This document shows positions 31,832 through 41,686 of a stretch of 64,000 nucleotides of DNA, one piece after another. The translations under genes were made by a program, and so were the position numbers. This DNA is from Streptomyces sp. NA02950 (GTDB lineage: Bacteria > Actinomycetota > Actinomycetes > Streptomycetales > Streptomycetaceae), in contig NZ_CP054916.1 in NCBI RefSeq assembly GCF_013364155.1, positions 8,648,001-8,712,000 of the forward strand. Reading direction: 5' to 3'. The notes beneath the pieces were generated by a model. The model was given only the letters and a program-made list of their open reading frames with translations. It was not told the origin of the DNA and did not search any database. How positions within the stretch are numbered: the first letter of the stretch is position 1; the number at the start of each line of letters is the position of its first letter.

Positions 31832-32881
31832 TCAGCCGTCACCGCCCTCGTTCTCGGCGGCCACCGCCTTCGCCAGCGCCTGGCGGTCCCGGTGCGCCCG
31901 TGCCCGGTCCCTGGCCGAGGCATCGGTGACGTCCAGAAAGATCTGGTCGGCGTGCGGCCAGGAGCGCGCCATCGCGGCCTTGACGCGCACGAGCACCTGC
32001 TCGACCTCCTCGCTGTCCAGCCCGGCGACCAGGTCGATGCGCGCCGCGACCAGGGTGGAGTCATTGCCCAGACGCATCGTCAGCAGCGAGGTGGTGGTGT
32101 CGATCTCGGGCTGTTCGTCGAGGAACAGCCGCAGCTCCCGGCGCTGGACCGGGTCGATCGCCTCTCCGATGAGACGCCCGCGCGACTCCATCGCCAGCCG
32201 GTAGGCCACATAGCCCAGCAGCGCCCCGATCAGGAACGAAGCCGCGGCCTCGTAGACCGGGCTTCCGGTGACCATGTGGAGCCACATCCCGGCGATGGCG
32301 AACAGGACACCGAGACAGGCGGTGGAATCCTCGGCCAGCACGGTCCGCAGAGTCGGGTCGTCACCGCGGCGCAGTTCGGCGAGCATGCCGCGGCCCGCCT
32401 CCCGGGCGTGGTCACGGACCTGGACCAGTGCCCGGACCAGCGAGGAGCTTTCGGCGAGCAGGGCCATACCCAGCACGGCGAGCCCGACCAGATAGCCGCT
32501 GTGGTCCTCCGCACTCCCCGAGTGCAGCGCCTCGAATCCCTGGAAGACGGAGAAGCAGCCGCCCATGACGAAGATGCCGACGGCGGCGAGCAGCGACCAG
32601 AAGTAGCGCTCCTTGCCGTAGCCGAAAGGGTGCTGGTCGTCGGGGGCCTTCTTGCTGCGCTTGAGGGAGGCGAGCAGGAAGACTTCGTTGAGGCTGTCGG
32701 CCACGGAGTGGGCGGCCTCGGACAGCAGCGCGGGGGAGCCCGCGAAAACCCCGCCCACCGCCTTGGCCAGGGCGATGACGAGGTTGGCGGCGAGCGCGAC
32801 GAGGACGGTGACAGCGGTCTTCGCGTCCTGGCCGGTCTCCTCCCCGGATCCGTCGGAGGGCTGCGGTGCGGCATCGCTCAT
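31832..32881 (-). CDS. Cation diffusion facilitator (CDF) metal transporter
   Basis: A 349-aa protein beginning MSDAAPQPSDGSGEETGQD (ATG 32881; the ATG at 32890 has no room for its ribosome site). Six helices, with SPALLSEAAHSVADSLNEVF carrying the HxxxD metal site in helix 2, DDQHPFGYGKERYFWSLLA, and EDSTACLGVLFAIAG with the helix 5 Asp. A cytosolic C-terminal ferredoxin-like domain (residues about 270-330) follows. Family members export Zn2+, Fe2+ or Mn2+ by proton exchange. Specificity unknown. Confidence 0.9.
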   Translation of the reverse strand: MSDAAPQPSDGSGEETGQDAKTAVTVLVALAANLVIALAKAVGGVFAGSPALLSEAAHSVADSLNEVFLLASLKRSKKAPDDQHPFGYGKERYFWSLLAAVGIFVMGGCFSVFQGFEALHSGSAEDHSGYLVGLAVLGMALLAESSSLVRALVQVRDHAREAGRGMLAELRRGDDPTLRTVLAEDSTACLGVLFAIAGMWLHMVTGSPVYEAAASFLIGALLGYVAYRLAMESRGRLIGEAIDPVQRRELRLFLDEQPEIDTTTSLLTMRLGNDSTLVAARIDLVAGLDSEEVEQVLVRVKAAMARSWPHADQIFLDVTDASARDRARAHRDRQALAKAVAAENEGGDG

Positions 32882-33055
32882 CGGAGGCATCTCCGTCTGT
32901 CGTTCCGGTGGCCTCCACGCCGTCGCCGACCGGACGCCTGGTGTCCTTCCGCTTCTGTCCAGGCTCCGGGACGTCAATCGTCACCCACCCGTGGGCCGGC
33001 CGCCCCTTCAGGAGCGATCCGGCCCACGGGTGGGTGTTGTCCGGTAAGGGATCGG

Positions 33056-33688
33056 TCAGCGGGCGCCGCCGGGGGAGGAGGGAACCGCGGGGAGCGAGGT
33101 GAACAGATCAAGACCCATTGCCACGGCGATGAGCAGCCCGAGCACGCCGAGCGCCACGGCGCCCCAGGCCACGGCCGTGATCCAGGGGGCTGTGACCGGG
33201 GCCGAGGGGGTCTTGGGGGCCGCCGGGCGGCGGCGCACCAGCACCACCGCGGCGATCACCACGGCGGCCAGCGCGAAGAACCCGTTGACGAAGGCGGCGG
33301 TGTGCCACGGGGTTCCGTACACCGCGGCGACCTGGTCTCCGGCCGAGCCGGACTGGGCCGCGATCTGCCCGGTCAGCTGCTTGCGCTCCTGCATCATCGT
33401 GCCGAGCCAGGTGCCGCTGACCGAGGCGAGGCCCAGGCCGGCGGCGGCGACCGCGGCGGCGCCCGGGAACACACCGGGGGTGGCCGCCGGCCGAGCGGTG
33501 CGGCCGTCCCGGCCGGCCCCGGCCGGGTCGTGGTCGCCGGCCGGGTCGTGGTCGTCCGTGGCGGGGGTTTCCGTGCGGTCCTCGACCGCCTCGGGGACAC
33601 CCTCCGCCGTCTTCTGTCCGGCGTCCTCGGGTGCTTCCCCGGTCTTCACGGGGTCGGTCGATTGGTCGGTCCTGGTGGTGGTGTCCAT
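33056..33688 (-). CDS. Hypothetical membrane protein
   Basis: A 210-aa protein: residues 1-70 are acidic and disordered ([20 protein letters not shown]). Three hydrophobic segments follow ([60 protein letters not shown]) with an extracellular loop [20 protein letters not shown] between the first two. No catalytic motif. Conserved-hypothetical in character; divergent from the permease at 33876 with tandem AGCGATGTC repeats between them. Confidence 0.72.
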   Translation of the reverse strand: MDTTTRTDQSTDPVKTGEAPEDAGQKTAEGVPEAVEDRTETPATDDHDPAGDHDPAGAGRDGRTARPAATPGVFPGAAAVAAAGLGLASVSGTWLGTMMQERKQLTGQIAAQSGSAGDQVAAVYGTPWHTAAFVNGFFALAAVVIAAVVLVRRRPAAPKTPSAPVTAPWITAVAWGAVALGVLGLLIAVAMGLDLFTSLPAVPSSPGGAR

Positions 33689-33728
33689 GGGCCGGACCGT
33701 AGGTACCGAAGATGAGAGTCCGCTGAGA

Positions 33729-33765
33729 AAGCGATGTCATCCGATGAGCAAGCGATGTCATCCGA
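33729..33765. repeat. Two direct 16-bp repeats in the promoter region
   Basis: AAGCGATGTCATCCGA at 33729-33744 is repeated exactly at 33750-33765 (21-bp period, two helical turns), about 110-150 nt upstream of the permease start and 41 nt upstream of the divergent gene. The two-turn spacing suggests paired protein binding. Confidence 0.7.
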
Positions 33766-33875
33766 CCCTGCCGGAACGGCGGCGCCGGCCGGGTGGAGGC
33801 CGGCCGGGGCGCATACGCTGGGCCGCAGCGTCTCTCCGTTGGCCGAAAACCATCGATGGACGACAGGAGCTCACC

Positions 33876-35846
33876 GTGGCCAGCCCCATCCACGACGGCG
33901 CCGTCCCTGACGGAGGACTGCGGCAGCGCTTCCGTGCATGGCTGCTGGAGGGGCTGACGGACATGGCGAAGCGCCAGCCCGGACCCCATGCCCAGCAGGA
34001 ATCCGCACACCGCGGACAGCGCTGGTGGCGGGTGATGTGCCTGACCGGTCTGGACTACTTCTCCACCCTGGGTTACCAGCCGGGTATCGCCGCGCTGGCG
34101 GCCGGGCTGCTCTCCCCGTTCGCCACCGTGGTGCTGGTGGTCGTCACCCTGGCGGGCGCGCTGCCGGTGTACCGGAGGGTGGCCGCGGAGAGCCCGCACG
34201 GCCAGGGGTCCATCGCCATGCTGGAGCGGCTGCTCACCTTCTGGAAGGGCAAGCTGTTCGTCCTCACCCTGCTGGGTTTCGCCGCCACCGACTTCCTCAT
34301 CACCATCACCCTCTCGGCCGCCGACGCCACCGCCCACCTCGTGGAGAACCCCCATCTCACGAGCACCCTGCGCGGCCATGAGGTGGCCGTCACACTGATT
34401 CTGATCGGCATGTTGGGCGCGGTGTTCCTCAAGGGGTTCACCGAGGCCATCGGGATCGCGGTGGTCCTGGTCGGGGTCTATTTGCTGCTCAACGCCGTGG
34501 TGGTGGCGGTGGGGCTGTGGCATGTCTTCAGCGCCCCCCATGTCATCCCCGACTGGTCGCACGCCCTGACCGCGGAACGCGGCAACCCGCTGGTGATGGC
34601 CGGGGTGGCCCTGGTGATCTTCCCCAAGCTGGCGCTCGGCCTGTCCGGGTTCGAGACCGGCGTGGCCGTCATGCCGCATATCGAGGGCAACCCCGGGGAC
34701 ACCGAGGAACGTCCCGTCGGGCGGATCCAGGGCGCCCGGAAGCTGCTGACCACCGCCGCGGTGATCATGAGCGTCTTCCTGATCACCTCCAGCTTCATCA
34801 CCACCCTGCTGATCCCGCAGAAGGCGTTCGAGGAGGGCGGCCAGGCGAACGGCCGCGCGCTGGCCTATCTCGCCCACGAGTACCTGGGATCGGCGTTCGG
34901 CAGTGTCTATGACGCCTCCACCATCGCCATCCTCTGGTTCGCCGGGGCCTCGGCCATGGCCGGGCTGCTCAACCTCATGCCCCGCTATCTGCCGCGCTAC
35001 GGCATGGCACCCCACTGGGCGCGCGCGGTCCGCCCGATGGTGCTGGTCTTCATCCTCGTCGCGTTCCTGGTGACCTGGATCTTCAGGGCGAGCGTGGACG
35101 CCCAGGGCGGCGCCTACGCCACCGGTGTCCTGGTGCTCATCACCTCCGCCGCCATCGCCGTCACCATCGCCGCCCGGCGGGCCCGGCAGCGCGGCTGGAG
35201 CCTCGGGTTCGGGGTCATCTCGCTGATCTTCCTGTACACCACGGCGGTCAACGTCATCGAGCGTCCCGACGGCGTCAAGATCGGCGCCTGTTTCATCGGG
35301 GGCATCATGGCCGTGTCCCTGCTCTCCCGTGTCGCCCGCGCCTTCGAGCTGCGGGTGACCAGCGTGACCTTCGACACCATGGCCGAGCGGTTCATCCGTG
35401 ACACCGCCCACCGCAGGATCCGCTTCATCGCCAACAAACCCGGGAGCCGGGACCTGGTCGAGTACCGCGAGAAACAGCACCAGATCCGGGCCGACAACGA
35501 CATCCCGCCGGAGGAGGACATCATCTTCGTCGAGGTCACCGTCGCCGACCCGTCGGAGTTCGAGAGCGAGCTGCGGGTGTGCGGAGGGGTCGTGGCCGGC
35601 CGCTACCGGGTGCTCACCCTCCAGAGCGCCACCATCCCCAACGCGCTCGCCGCCCTGCTGCTGCGGGTGCGGGACGAGACCGGACAGCGCCCGCACATCT
35701 ACTTCGAGTGGACCGAGGGCCATCCGCTCGCCCACTTCCTGCGCTTCTTCCTCTTCGGGCAGGGCGAGGTCGCGCCCGTCACCCGCGAGGTGCTGCGGGA
35801 GGCCGAGCCCGACCGCGCCCGACGCCCCCATGTCCACGTCGGCTGA
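33876..35846 (+). CDS. APC-type permease with C-terminal cytosolic domain
   Basis: A 656-aa protein from a GTG start ([19 protein letters not shown]) with AGGAG upstream. After a cytosolic head of about 50 residues, some eleven to twelve hydrophobic segments follow: [60 protein letters not shown]. The APC-fold core ends near residue 490. A C-terminal soluble domain of about 165 residues ([39 protein letters not shown]) probably regulates transport. It resembles the KUP/amino-acid permease-like group; substrate unknown. Confidence 0.82.
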   Translation: MASPIHDGAVPDGGLRQRFRAWLLEGLTDMAKRQPGPHAQQESAHRGQRWWRVMCLTGLDYFSTLGYQPGIAALAAGLLSPFATVVLVVVTLAGALPVYRRVAAESPHGQGSIAMLERLLTFWKGKLFVLTLLGFAATDFLITITLSAADATAHLVENPHLTSTLRGHEVAVTLILIGMLGAVFLKGFTEAIGIAVVLVGVYLLLNAVVVAVGLWHVFSAPHVIPDWSHALTAERGNPLVMAGVALVIFPKLALGLSGFETGVAVMPHIEGNPGDTEERPVGRIQGARKLLTTAAVIMSVFLITSSFITTLLIPQKAFEEGGQANGRALAYLAHEYLGSAFGSVYDASTIAILWFAGASAMAGLLNLMPRYLPRYGMAPHWARAVRPMVLVFILVAFLVTWIFRASVDAQGGAYATGVLVLITSAAIAVTIAARRARQRGWSLGFGVISLIFLYTTAVNVIERPDGVKIGACFIGGIMAVSLLSRVARAFELRVTSVTFDTMAERFIRDTAHRRIRFIANKPGSRDLVEYREKQHQIRADNDIPPEEDIIFVEVTVADPSEFESELRVCGGVVAGRYRVLTLQSATIPNALAALLLRVRDETGQRPHIYFEWTEGHPLAHFLRFFLFGQGEVAPVTREVLREAEPDRARRPHVHVG

Positions 35847-35937
35847 GCGTCAGGGGTCCGTCAAGGCCGGGCCGCCCGGCGTACGGAACACGTCAGCACA
35901 ACGGGCACCCCACTCCCGTTCGGCCTAGCGTGGAGAG

Positions 35938-36504
35938 ATGGGACGGGGAACGGACCGGCCGCCCCCGGTGCCCGGCGGGCAGCGCGCCGGACACCCGGTG
36001 CCGGCGCACTCCGACAGTGACCGCCGGTGGCGCGGGGACGCCCGGTGCGCCGCGTACTTCGCACTGGCGTTCGTGGCGCTGACCACCCTGCTCGACTGGG
36101 GCGCGGGCGGGCTCACCGCCGGCCGTGCCGATCTGTGGGCGCTGATCGGCACCGTGCTGTTCACGGTGCTCCGCCCGGCCCGGGTCACCGCGGGCGACGG
36201 CTGGCTCGCCGTCCGCGGACTGCTGCGCGAGCGCCGGGTGCGCACCGACGCCCTGGTCACGGTGGTGCAGTACGGATCCATCTCCACCCGGCTGGTGCTG
36301 CGCGATGTGCACGGCCACGCGGTGGAGCTCGACCCCGATGTCCTGGTGGCCAATCCCCTGCTGTGGCACCGGCTGGACGCGGGCGCCCGCCGCTCCCGGC
36401 AGCGTGGCACCCTTCGGCAGGGCACCGCCGTACTGCACCGGCTGGGCGAACGCATCGACGGTGACACCGCCCGCGAGATCCTCAAGGTGTCCGGACTGGA
36501 CTGA
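35938..36504 (+). CDS. Hypothetical membrane protein
   Basis: A 188-aa protein. After a basic head it has two hydrophobic segments (CAAYFALAFVALTTLLDW and LWALIGTVLFTVLRPARV) followed by a soluble C-terminus (GDGWLAVRGLLRERRVRTDA, STRLVLRDVHGHAVELDPDV) that resembles a small PH-like (bPH) domain. Function unknown. Convergent with the GNAT relic. Confidence 0.7.
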   Translation: MGRGTDRPPPVPGGQRAGHPVPAHSDSDRRWRGDARCAAYFALAFVALTTLLDWGAGGLTAGRADLWALIGTVLFTVLRPARVTAGDGWLAVRGLLRERRVRTDALVTVVQYGSISTRLVLRDVHGHAVELDPDVLVANPLLWHRLDAGARRSRQRGTLRQGTAVLHRLGERIDGDTAREILKVSGLD

Positions 36505-36539
36505 GACACCTCCGGACGGGGCTGGGACGTACCGGGGCG

Positions 36540-37056
36540 GGCGGGGGCAGCCGGGAAGGTGCGGCGCATAGCTCGCCTTGTCCCGCCGGACCGCGCCGAG
36601 CCGCTCGGAGAAGCGCATGGCGCCCTCGTTCCACAGCGGGGTGTTCCACTGGATCTCGTCAAGACCCAGCGCACGGGCCTCGGCCGCCACCCCGTCGAAC
36701 AGGCTCCGGCCGAGCCCGTGGCCACGGTGGCCGGCACGCGGATACAGACAGTCCATGTGCGGATAGCGCCGCCGACGCCAGGTGGCGAACTCCGGCGCAC
36801 AGGTGGCGTATCCGGCGGGCCGTCCGGAAGCGCCGCCACCAGCAGGCTCACCCAGGGCGGCGAGCGTGCCCTCCCCGGCCAGCACCCGGTTCACATGGGC
36901 GGTGCGCTCATGGGCGAGGACGGCCGCCTCCCAGACACACGGCGCGAGTCCCGCGGCCGCCGGGCGCAGTGCCTCGGGGGCACCGGACGGGCCGGTGAAG
37001 ACGGCCGGCCGGGACATAGCCCTCGATCCAGGTGTGCACCTGTGATCGGTCGTCAT
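36540..37056 (-). pseudogene. Decayed GNAT acetyltransferase
   Basis: GNAT sequence is spread over several frames. SQVHTWIEGYVPA is in one frame near 37035. VFTGPSGAPEALRPAAAGL to AGEGTL is in a second. PWVSLLVAALPDG (about 36820-36860) is in a third. RPAGYATCAPEFATWRRRRY, AGHRGHGLGRSLFDGVAAEA (acetyl-CoA loop) and NEGAMRFSERLGAVRRDKAS return to the second. At least three frameshifts, and no stop at the expected end. The 3' boundary is approximate. The start overlaps the LysR stop by 4 bp. Confidence 0.65.
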
Positions 37057-37946
37057 CCGGCCGCCGTGTCCTGGAGCGCGTCGAGCAGTCCGCGCAGCGC
37101 GGGCTGGGCGAGCGAGGTCTCCCGGACCGCGGCGTACACGGCCCGGACGGGCTCCGGGCGGCGTACATCGCGTACCACAACACCGGGATGGCGTGATCCC
37201 ATCCCCAGCCGCGGGATCAGTCCGACCCCGAGACCGGCGGCGATGAAGCCCTGGGCCGTGGCGTAGTCCTCGCTCTCCACCGCGAAGTCCGGGCTGAAAC
37301 CGGCCGCGGCACACGCCTCCAGCACAAAGGCCAGACAGGCGCCGTCCGGTGACTCGGCGTTGACCCACGGCTCACCGCCGAGGTCGGCGAGGTCGAGCAC
37401 CCGTCGGGCGGCGAGTGGATGACCCTGGGGCAGCACCGCGCGGTAGGGGTCGTCCAGCAGCGGCACCAGCCGCACCCCTTCGCGCACCCGCTCCCGCGGC
37501 CGGACCACGATGGCCAGATCCGCCGTGCCGTCCCGCATCCCGGCGAGCGGATCCCGGGGGTCGGTCAGCCGGAGATCGACCTGTACGCCGGGGTGTTCCC
37601 GGCGCAGCCGGGCCAGCGCGGGTGGCATCAGCGCGGCGCCCGCGGTGGCGAAGTAGCGGATCGCCAGCCGTCCGGTGCGCCCGGCGCGCAGATCGGCCAA
37701 CGCGGTCTCCGCCTCGGCCACATGGCGTCCGATGACGGCCGCGTGCTCGGTGAGCAGCCGCCCGGCGGCCGTGGGCCGCACGCCCCGGCCGACCCGCTCC
37801 AGCAGCGCCGTCCCGGCCTGCTTCTCCAGCGCCGACACCTGCTGGCTCACGGCGGACGGGGTATAGCCGAGGTTCGCCGCCGCGGCGGTCACCGAACCGC
37901 TGGTGACCACGGCGCGCAGCACCTGCATGCGTCGCACATCAAGCAT
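37053..37946 (-). CDS. LysR family transcriptional regulator
   Basis: A 297-aa LysR protein: HTH MLDVRRMQVLRAVVTSGSVT and LGYTPSAVSQQVSALEKQAG, linker helix to about residue 88, then the type-2 periplasmic-binding-like effector domain (LAIRYFATAGAALMPPALAR, VDLRLTDPRDPLAGMRDGTA, GFIAAGLGVGLIPRLGM). Divergent from an EamA exporter at 38096, the classical LysR-target arrangement; expected to activate it with an unknown coinducer. No strong ribosome site precedes the ATG. Confidence 0.9.
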   Translation of the reverse strand: MLDVRRMQVLRAVVTSGSVTAAAANLGYTPSAVSQQVSALEKQAGTALLERVGRGVRPTAAGRLLTEHAAVIGRHVAEAETALADLRAGRTGRLAIRYFATAGAALMPPALARLRREHPGVQVDLRLTDPRDPLAGMRDGTADLAIVVRPRERVREGVRLVPLLDDPYRAVLPQGHPLAARRVLDLADLGGEPWVNAESPDGACLAFVLEACAAAGFSPDFAVESEDYATAQGFIAAGLGVGLIPRLGMGSRHPGVVVRDVRRPEPVRAVYAAVRETSLAQPALRGLLDALQDTAAG

Positions 37947-38008
37947 GTAGGAGAGCTTAATGGTCGATGCAGTTCTTTTCGCTTGTTCTGTTGAGTTCAC
38001 TGCGGGAG

Positions 38009-38031
38009 CGTACGGAACGGACGTACGGAAC
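38009..38031. repeat. Direct repeat CGTACGGAAC in the LysR-EamA promoter
   Basis: CGTACGGAAC occurs at 38009-38018 and 38022-38031 (13-bp period), with a partial third copy (GTACGGACC) near 38059. It lies in the divergent control region and may bind the LysR protein, though the LysR T-N11-A rule is not clearly met. Confidence 0.3.
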
Positions 38032-38095
38032 CGGGCGCACGGAGCGAACCGGAGGGTGTACGGACCTGACCACCGGATACGGGGGAGGCGCTCGG

Positions 38096-39118
38096 ATGAT
38101 CGGCGGCGGACGCGGAACGCTGGTACGCATGGGCGTACTCGCCCTGCTCTGGGGATCCACCTTCCTCTGGATCAAGATCGCTCTTGATGCGCTGGCCCCC
38201 ACCCAGGTCACCCTGGTCCGCTGTGCGCTGGGGGCGGCCGTCCTGCTGGTGCTGTGCCGCAAAAAGGGCCATCGGCTGCCGCGCTCCCGCGCGCTCTGGG
38301 GCCGTCTCACGGTGGCCGCCCTCTTCTGCAACGCCCTGCCGTTCGCCCTGTTCAGCCTCGGCGAGCAGAGCGTGGACTCCGGGGTGGCGGGCGTGCTGAA
38401 CGCCACCACCCCGCTGTGGACGCTGCTGATCGGCCTCGCCACCGGCACCGAGCGTGGTCCGTCCCGGACGCGGCTGGGCGGGCTGCTGCTCGGTTTCACC
38501 GGTGTCCTGCTGATCTTCGCCCCGTGGCAGCGGTCCGGGCTCACCGGCTGGGGATCGCTGGCCATCCTCGGCGCGGCGGCCAGCTATGCCATCGCCTTCG
38601 CCTACATGGGCCGTGCCCTCGTCGGCAAGGGCACCCCCGCCCTCGCCCTCTCCGCCGCCCAGCTCGTCGCCGCCACCGGGCTCAGCGCCCTGGCCCTGCC
38701 CGCGGGCGGGCTGACCCCGGTGCACACCGACGCGGCGGGACTGACCGCCGTCGTCGCCCTCGGTGTCCTCTCCACCGGGATCACCTTCCACCTCAGCGTC
38801 CGGCTCATCGCGGACGAGGGCGCGACCACCGCCGCCACCGTGGGCTATCTGCTGCCGGTGGTCTCGGTCCTGCTCGGCGCCGCCGTCCTCGGCGAGGGCT
38901 TGAGCGTACGGGTCGTCGCGGGCATGGCGGTGGTGCTGACCGGGGTCGGCATGACGCGGTGGCGCAAGCGGACACCGGCGCCCTTCCGCGGCGGCGGGAT
39001 TCAGGGCGCCGGCGGCGCGGCCACCGGCTCCGCGTCCGGCGCGGGATCCGCCGCGGGCAGACTGTCCATGAACGAGCTGACCGAGAACACCGCCCGGCCC
39101 GGTCCCGGCGGACCGTAG
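38096..39118 (+). CDS. EamA/DMT family transporter
   Basis: A 340-aa membrane protein from ATG 38096 behind GGGGGAGG. Ten hydrophobic segments in two EamA repeats: VLALLWGSTFLWIKIALDAL, TLVRCALGAAVLLVLC, SVDSGVAGVLNATTPLWTLL; second half VALGVLSTGITFHLSVRLIA and TVGYLLPVVSVLLGAAVLGE. The last 40 residues (GGGIQGAGGAATGSAS onward) are low-complexity and lie antisense to the radical SAM gene: the two 3' ends overlap by 118 bp. Likely LysR-controlled exporter of a small metabolite. Confidence 0.86.
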   Translation: MIGGGRGTLVRMGVLALLWGSTFLWIKIALDALAPTQVTLVRCALGAAVLLVLCRKKGHRLPRSRALWGRLTVAALFCNALPFALFSLGEQSVDSGVAGVLNATTPLWTLLIGLATGTERGPSRTRLGGLLLGFTGVLLIFAPWQRSGLTGWGSLAILGAAASYAIAFAYMGRALVGKGTPALALSAAQLVAATGLSALALPAGGLTPVHTDAAGLTAVVALGVLSTGITFHLSVRLIADEGATTAATVGYLLPVVSVLLGAAVLGEGLSVRVVAGMAVVLTGVGMTRWRKRTPAPFRGGGIQGAGGAATGSASGAGSAAGRLSMNELTENTARPGPGGP

Positions 39119-40368
39119 CCGGGAGGCGAGGTCAGCCCGAAGTCCTCCAGCGTCGCCCGGTAGGTCTCCAGCAGCCGGATGTGGTACTCCAGCGGCGCGC
39201 CCCGCGGATTGGCCTTGCCCAGCGGTGTGGTCGGCTCCGGGCACCAGGTGGTGAACCGGGGCACCACCCCGTGCGCCATGAAGAACCGCAGCCCCTCGGC
39301 GGTCGAGTCGATGGCCTCGCCCACCGAGGTGAAGCCGAAGGGCTCGGCCATCTCCACGCCCGCCACGAAGTTGGGGATCACATTGCGGGCGCCGAACACC
39401 TCGGTCGAGTCCAGGATGCGGCGATGCCACTCGTCGCGGCCGACATAGCGTTCCTTGCCCGGACAGTACAGCTCGAACAGCCGCCGGTCCCACACCTCGA
39501 AGTTGGGGTGGTAGATCCGTACGCCGTAGTCGTGGAACCGCCGCACATCGGCCTTGGGCAGCGCCTGCGCCACCACTTTGCCGATCCACCGGCCGGGGAA
39601 GCGCTCCTCGATGGCCTTCGCGTACTGGCCGTAGAAGTCGGCCTCGTCCCGGCCGCCCACCCGCGAGGTGATGGCGCCGCCGGTGAGCGTGTACGCCTGG
39701 GAGGTGCGGCCGGTGTCATGCCGGTCGATGATCTCCAGCGCCTCCAGCACCTCCTCGACCGGCTTCACCCCGGTGTACGGCCGCCCGGCCGCCTTGTGCT
39801 GACGCCAGTTGTGGTTGATGTCGCAGTACTGGCACTCCTCCTTGGCGCCGAAGTACTGGCACACCCGGAACACCGTCAGATAGACGAGGTAGCCCCACTG
39901 GATGGTCGGTGCCACCTCCATCACCGACTTGCCGTTCGCCAGGGTGTGCCGGTAGTAGTCCGGCATCGGCGGCAGCCCCACGTCCGCGATCCGCCGGCCG
40001 TCCAGATACAGGCCCAGCGCGCCGTCCTCCCCGGCCCGCACCACATACGGCGACGCCGGATTGACCCGTACGGACACCACGGTGCGGCGCAGCTCGTAGG
40101 ACCCGCCGGTGAGCACGATCTCCTCGGGCGGCCGGTTCAGGGCCGCCGCACCCAGCTCCGGCAGCGTGCGGTGGTCGAAGGAGAAGACGAAATACGACTT
40201 CGGCTTGACATCGCCGTCCTCGTTGCCACTGAGCGCCGAGTCGTCGAACGCCATGCCACCGCGCAACAGGTCCTCTTTGACGACGGCCTCCCGGGGCACC
40301 TGGGGGAAGCGCCCCATCAGGTCCTCGACCAGCGCGGTACGTCCTTGGCTCTCCATCAACTGCACCAT
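39001..40368 (-). CDS. Radical SAM protein with unusual C-x8-C-x2-C cluster motif
   Basis: A 455-aa protein. The cluster motif is VCQYFGAKEECQYCD at about residues 170-184, giving C-x8-C-x2-C instead of the canonical C-x3-C-x2-C. A TIM-barrel-like body follows: EVLEALEIIDRHDTG, YTLTGGAIT, GKVVAQALPKADVRRFHDYG, and NVIPNFVAGVEMAEPFGFTS. The N-terminal 160 residues (SYFVFSFDHRTLPELGAAAL, VSVRVNPASPYVVR) are extra to the barrel. It probably cleaves S-adenosylmethionine for a radical reaction; the substrate is unknown. No precursor peptide is adjacent. Start ATG at 40368 or 40356 (MESQGRTALVED). The 3' end overlaps the EamA gene. Confidence 0.82.
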   Translation of the reverse strand: MVQLMESQGRTALVEDLMGRFPQVPREAVVKEDLLRGGMAFDDSALSGNEDGDVKPKSYFVFSFDHRTLPELGAAALNRPPEEIVLTGGSYELRRTVVSVRVNPASPYVVRAGEDGALGLYLDGRRIADVGLPPMPDYYRHTLANGKSVMEVAPTIQWGYLVYLTVFRVCQYFGAKEECQYCDINHNWRQHKAAGRPYTGVKPVEEVLEALEIIDRHDTGRTSQAYTLTGGAITSRVGGRDEADFYGQYAKAIEERFPGRWIGKVVAQALPKADVRRFHDYGVRIYHPNFEVWDRRLFELYCPGKERYVGRDEWHRRILDSTEVFGARNVIPNFVAGVEMAEPFGFTSVGEAIDSTAEGLRFFMAHGVVPRFTTWCPEPTTPLGKANPRGAPLEYHIRLLETYRATLEDFGLTSPPGYGPPGPGRAVFSVSSFMDSLPAADPAPDAEPVAAPPAP

Positions 40369-40576
40369 CCCTGGCTTCGTATGGGCTCGATACGGACGTG
40401 GTGGTATCTCCGCAGGTCACCTACGCTCAACACCTTAGATCAGAACGTCTGTTCACCTCCGGGAGACCCCCGGCGCGCGGCGCCCGCACGCACACCGGGA
40501 CACGCGCAGCGGCACACCGGGACCCGCGCATCCGGCCGGGGCGCGCCCCGTGGCGGCCCGCTCTACGGTGGAAGTC

Positions 40577-41629
40577 ATGGCCGTCACCCGGCTCGGCCTG
40601 GTGATCCACCGGGCCCGACCCGCCGCCGTCGCGGCGGCCCGTGCCGCCAGTGCGTGGGCCGCCGCCCATGACCTCCCCTGCACCGAGATCGACGTCTGGC
40701 GCGGGGACCATCCACGGCGCAGCGCCCAGGAGGAGGCCGAGGCCGCCGGGCACCCCGATCTGATCGTCACCTTCGGCGGCGACGGCACGTTTCTGCGCGG
40801 CGCCCGGATCGCCGCCAAGAACGGGGGATCCGCGCTGGGGGTGAATGTCGGCCGGGTGGGCTTCCTCACCGAGATCACCCCCGACCAGGTGGAACATGCG
40901 CTGGACACGGTGCACGCGGGCAGCGCCACGGTCGAGGAGCGCATGCTGCTCACCCTGCGCGCCTCGCGGCCCCTGGAGTTGCCCGCCGGCATGGAGGCGC
41001 TGCTGCGCTACGGCCGTGGCCCCGTCCTGCCCCCGCCGAAGGTCCGCCCCGGCAGTCCGGAGGAGGTCGGCTGGGGCGTGGCGCTCGACGTCGCCGCCGT
41101 CAACGACGTGGTCTTCGAGAAGCTGGCCCGCGACCGGCAGGCCAGCCTCGGGGTGTACGTGGCCGGTCAGCTGCTGGCCTCCTACGCGGCCGACGCGATC
41201 ATCGTGGCCACTCCCACCGGCTCCACCGCCTACAGCTTCGCCGCCGGCGGGCCCGTGGTCTCCCCGTCCATGGACGCGCTGGTGTTCACCCCGGTGGCCC
41301 CGCACATCGCGTTCGACCGCACCGTCGTGGCCGCCGTCGACGAGGCTGTCGCCGTACGGGTGCTGCCGCATTCGGGACGGGTGGCGGTGAGCATCGACGG
41401 CCAGCTCCGCGGTGTCCTGGAACCCGGGGACTGGGTGGCGGCCTATCGGGCGCCGGACCGGCTGCGGCTGGTGCGGCTGGAGCCCATGGCGTTCTACCGC
41501 CGGCTGCGCGGGCGCTTCCGGCTGGCCGACTCGCCCGCGGCCGACCCGGCTCCGCCGTTCTACCGTCCGCGTACCCCGGTCCCCGCCGACCTGGCCCATC
41601 TGCGGCTGCCCCCGCCACCCGACACATGA
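40577..41629 (+). CDS. nadK: NAD kinase
   Basis: A 350-aa NAD(+)/NADH kinase starting MAVTRLGLVIHRARPAAVAA. Signature loops are LIVTFGGDGTFLRGARIAA (GGDGT), LGVNVGRVGFLTEI and TPTGSTAYSFAAGGPVVSPS, plus the late HIAFDRTVV and VSIDGQLRGVLEPGD. It phosphorylates NAD to NADP with ATP or polyphosphate. About 50 residues longer than the usual 300, with a Pro-rich tail (PPFYRPRTPVPADL). Actinomycetes often carry more than one copy. Confidence 0.92.
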   Translation: MAVTRLGLVIHRARPAAVAAARAASAWAAAHDLPCTEIDVWRGDHPRRSAQEEAEAAGHPDLIVTFGGDGTFLRGARIAAKNGGSALGVNVGRVGFLTEITPDQVEHALDTVHAGSATVEERMLLTLRASRPLELPAGMEALLRYGRGPVLPPPKVRPGSPEEVGWGVALDVAAVNDVVFEKLARDRQASLGVYVAGQLLASYAADAIIVATPTGSTAYSFAAGGPVVSPSMDALVFTPVAPHIAFDRTVVAAVDEAVAVRVLPHSGRVAVSIDGQLRGVLEPGDWVAAYRAPDRLRLVRLEPMAFYRRLRGRFRLADSPAADPAPPFYRPRTPVPADLAHLRLPPPPDT

Positions 41630-41686
41630 TCGTCGGGCGGCCCGCCGGAGATGCGGGGCCCCCACCCCGGTGCCACGCTGAAGGGT

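Noticed and set aside
33108..35837. A 909-codon open frame opposite the APC permease
   Set aside because: Shadow of the permease gene: composition dominated by Asp/Glu/His/Gly from reversed hydrophobic codons, no domains.
36830..37056. The GNAT region as an intact gene
   Set aside because: A continuous frame exists, but family-conserved segments lie in other frames and the expected stop is missing, so it was called a pseudogene.
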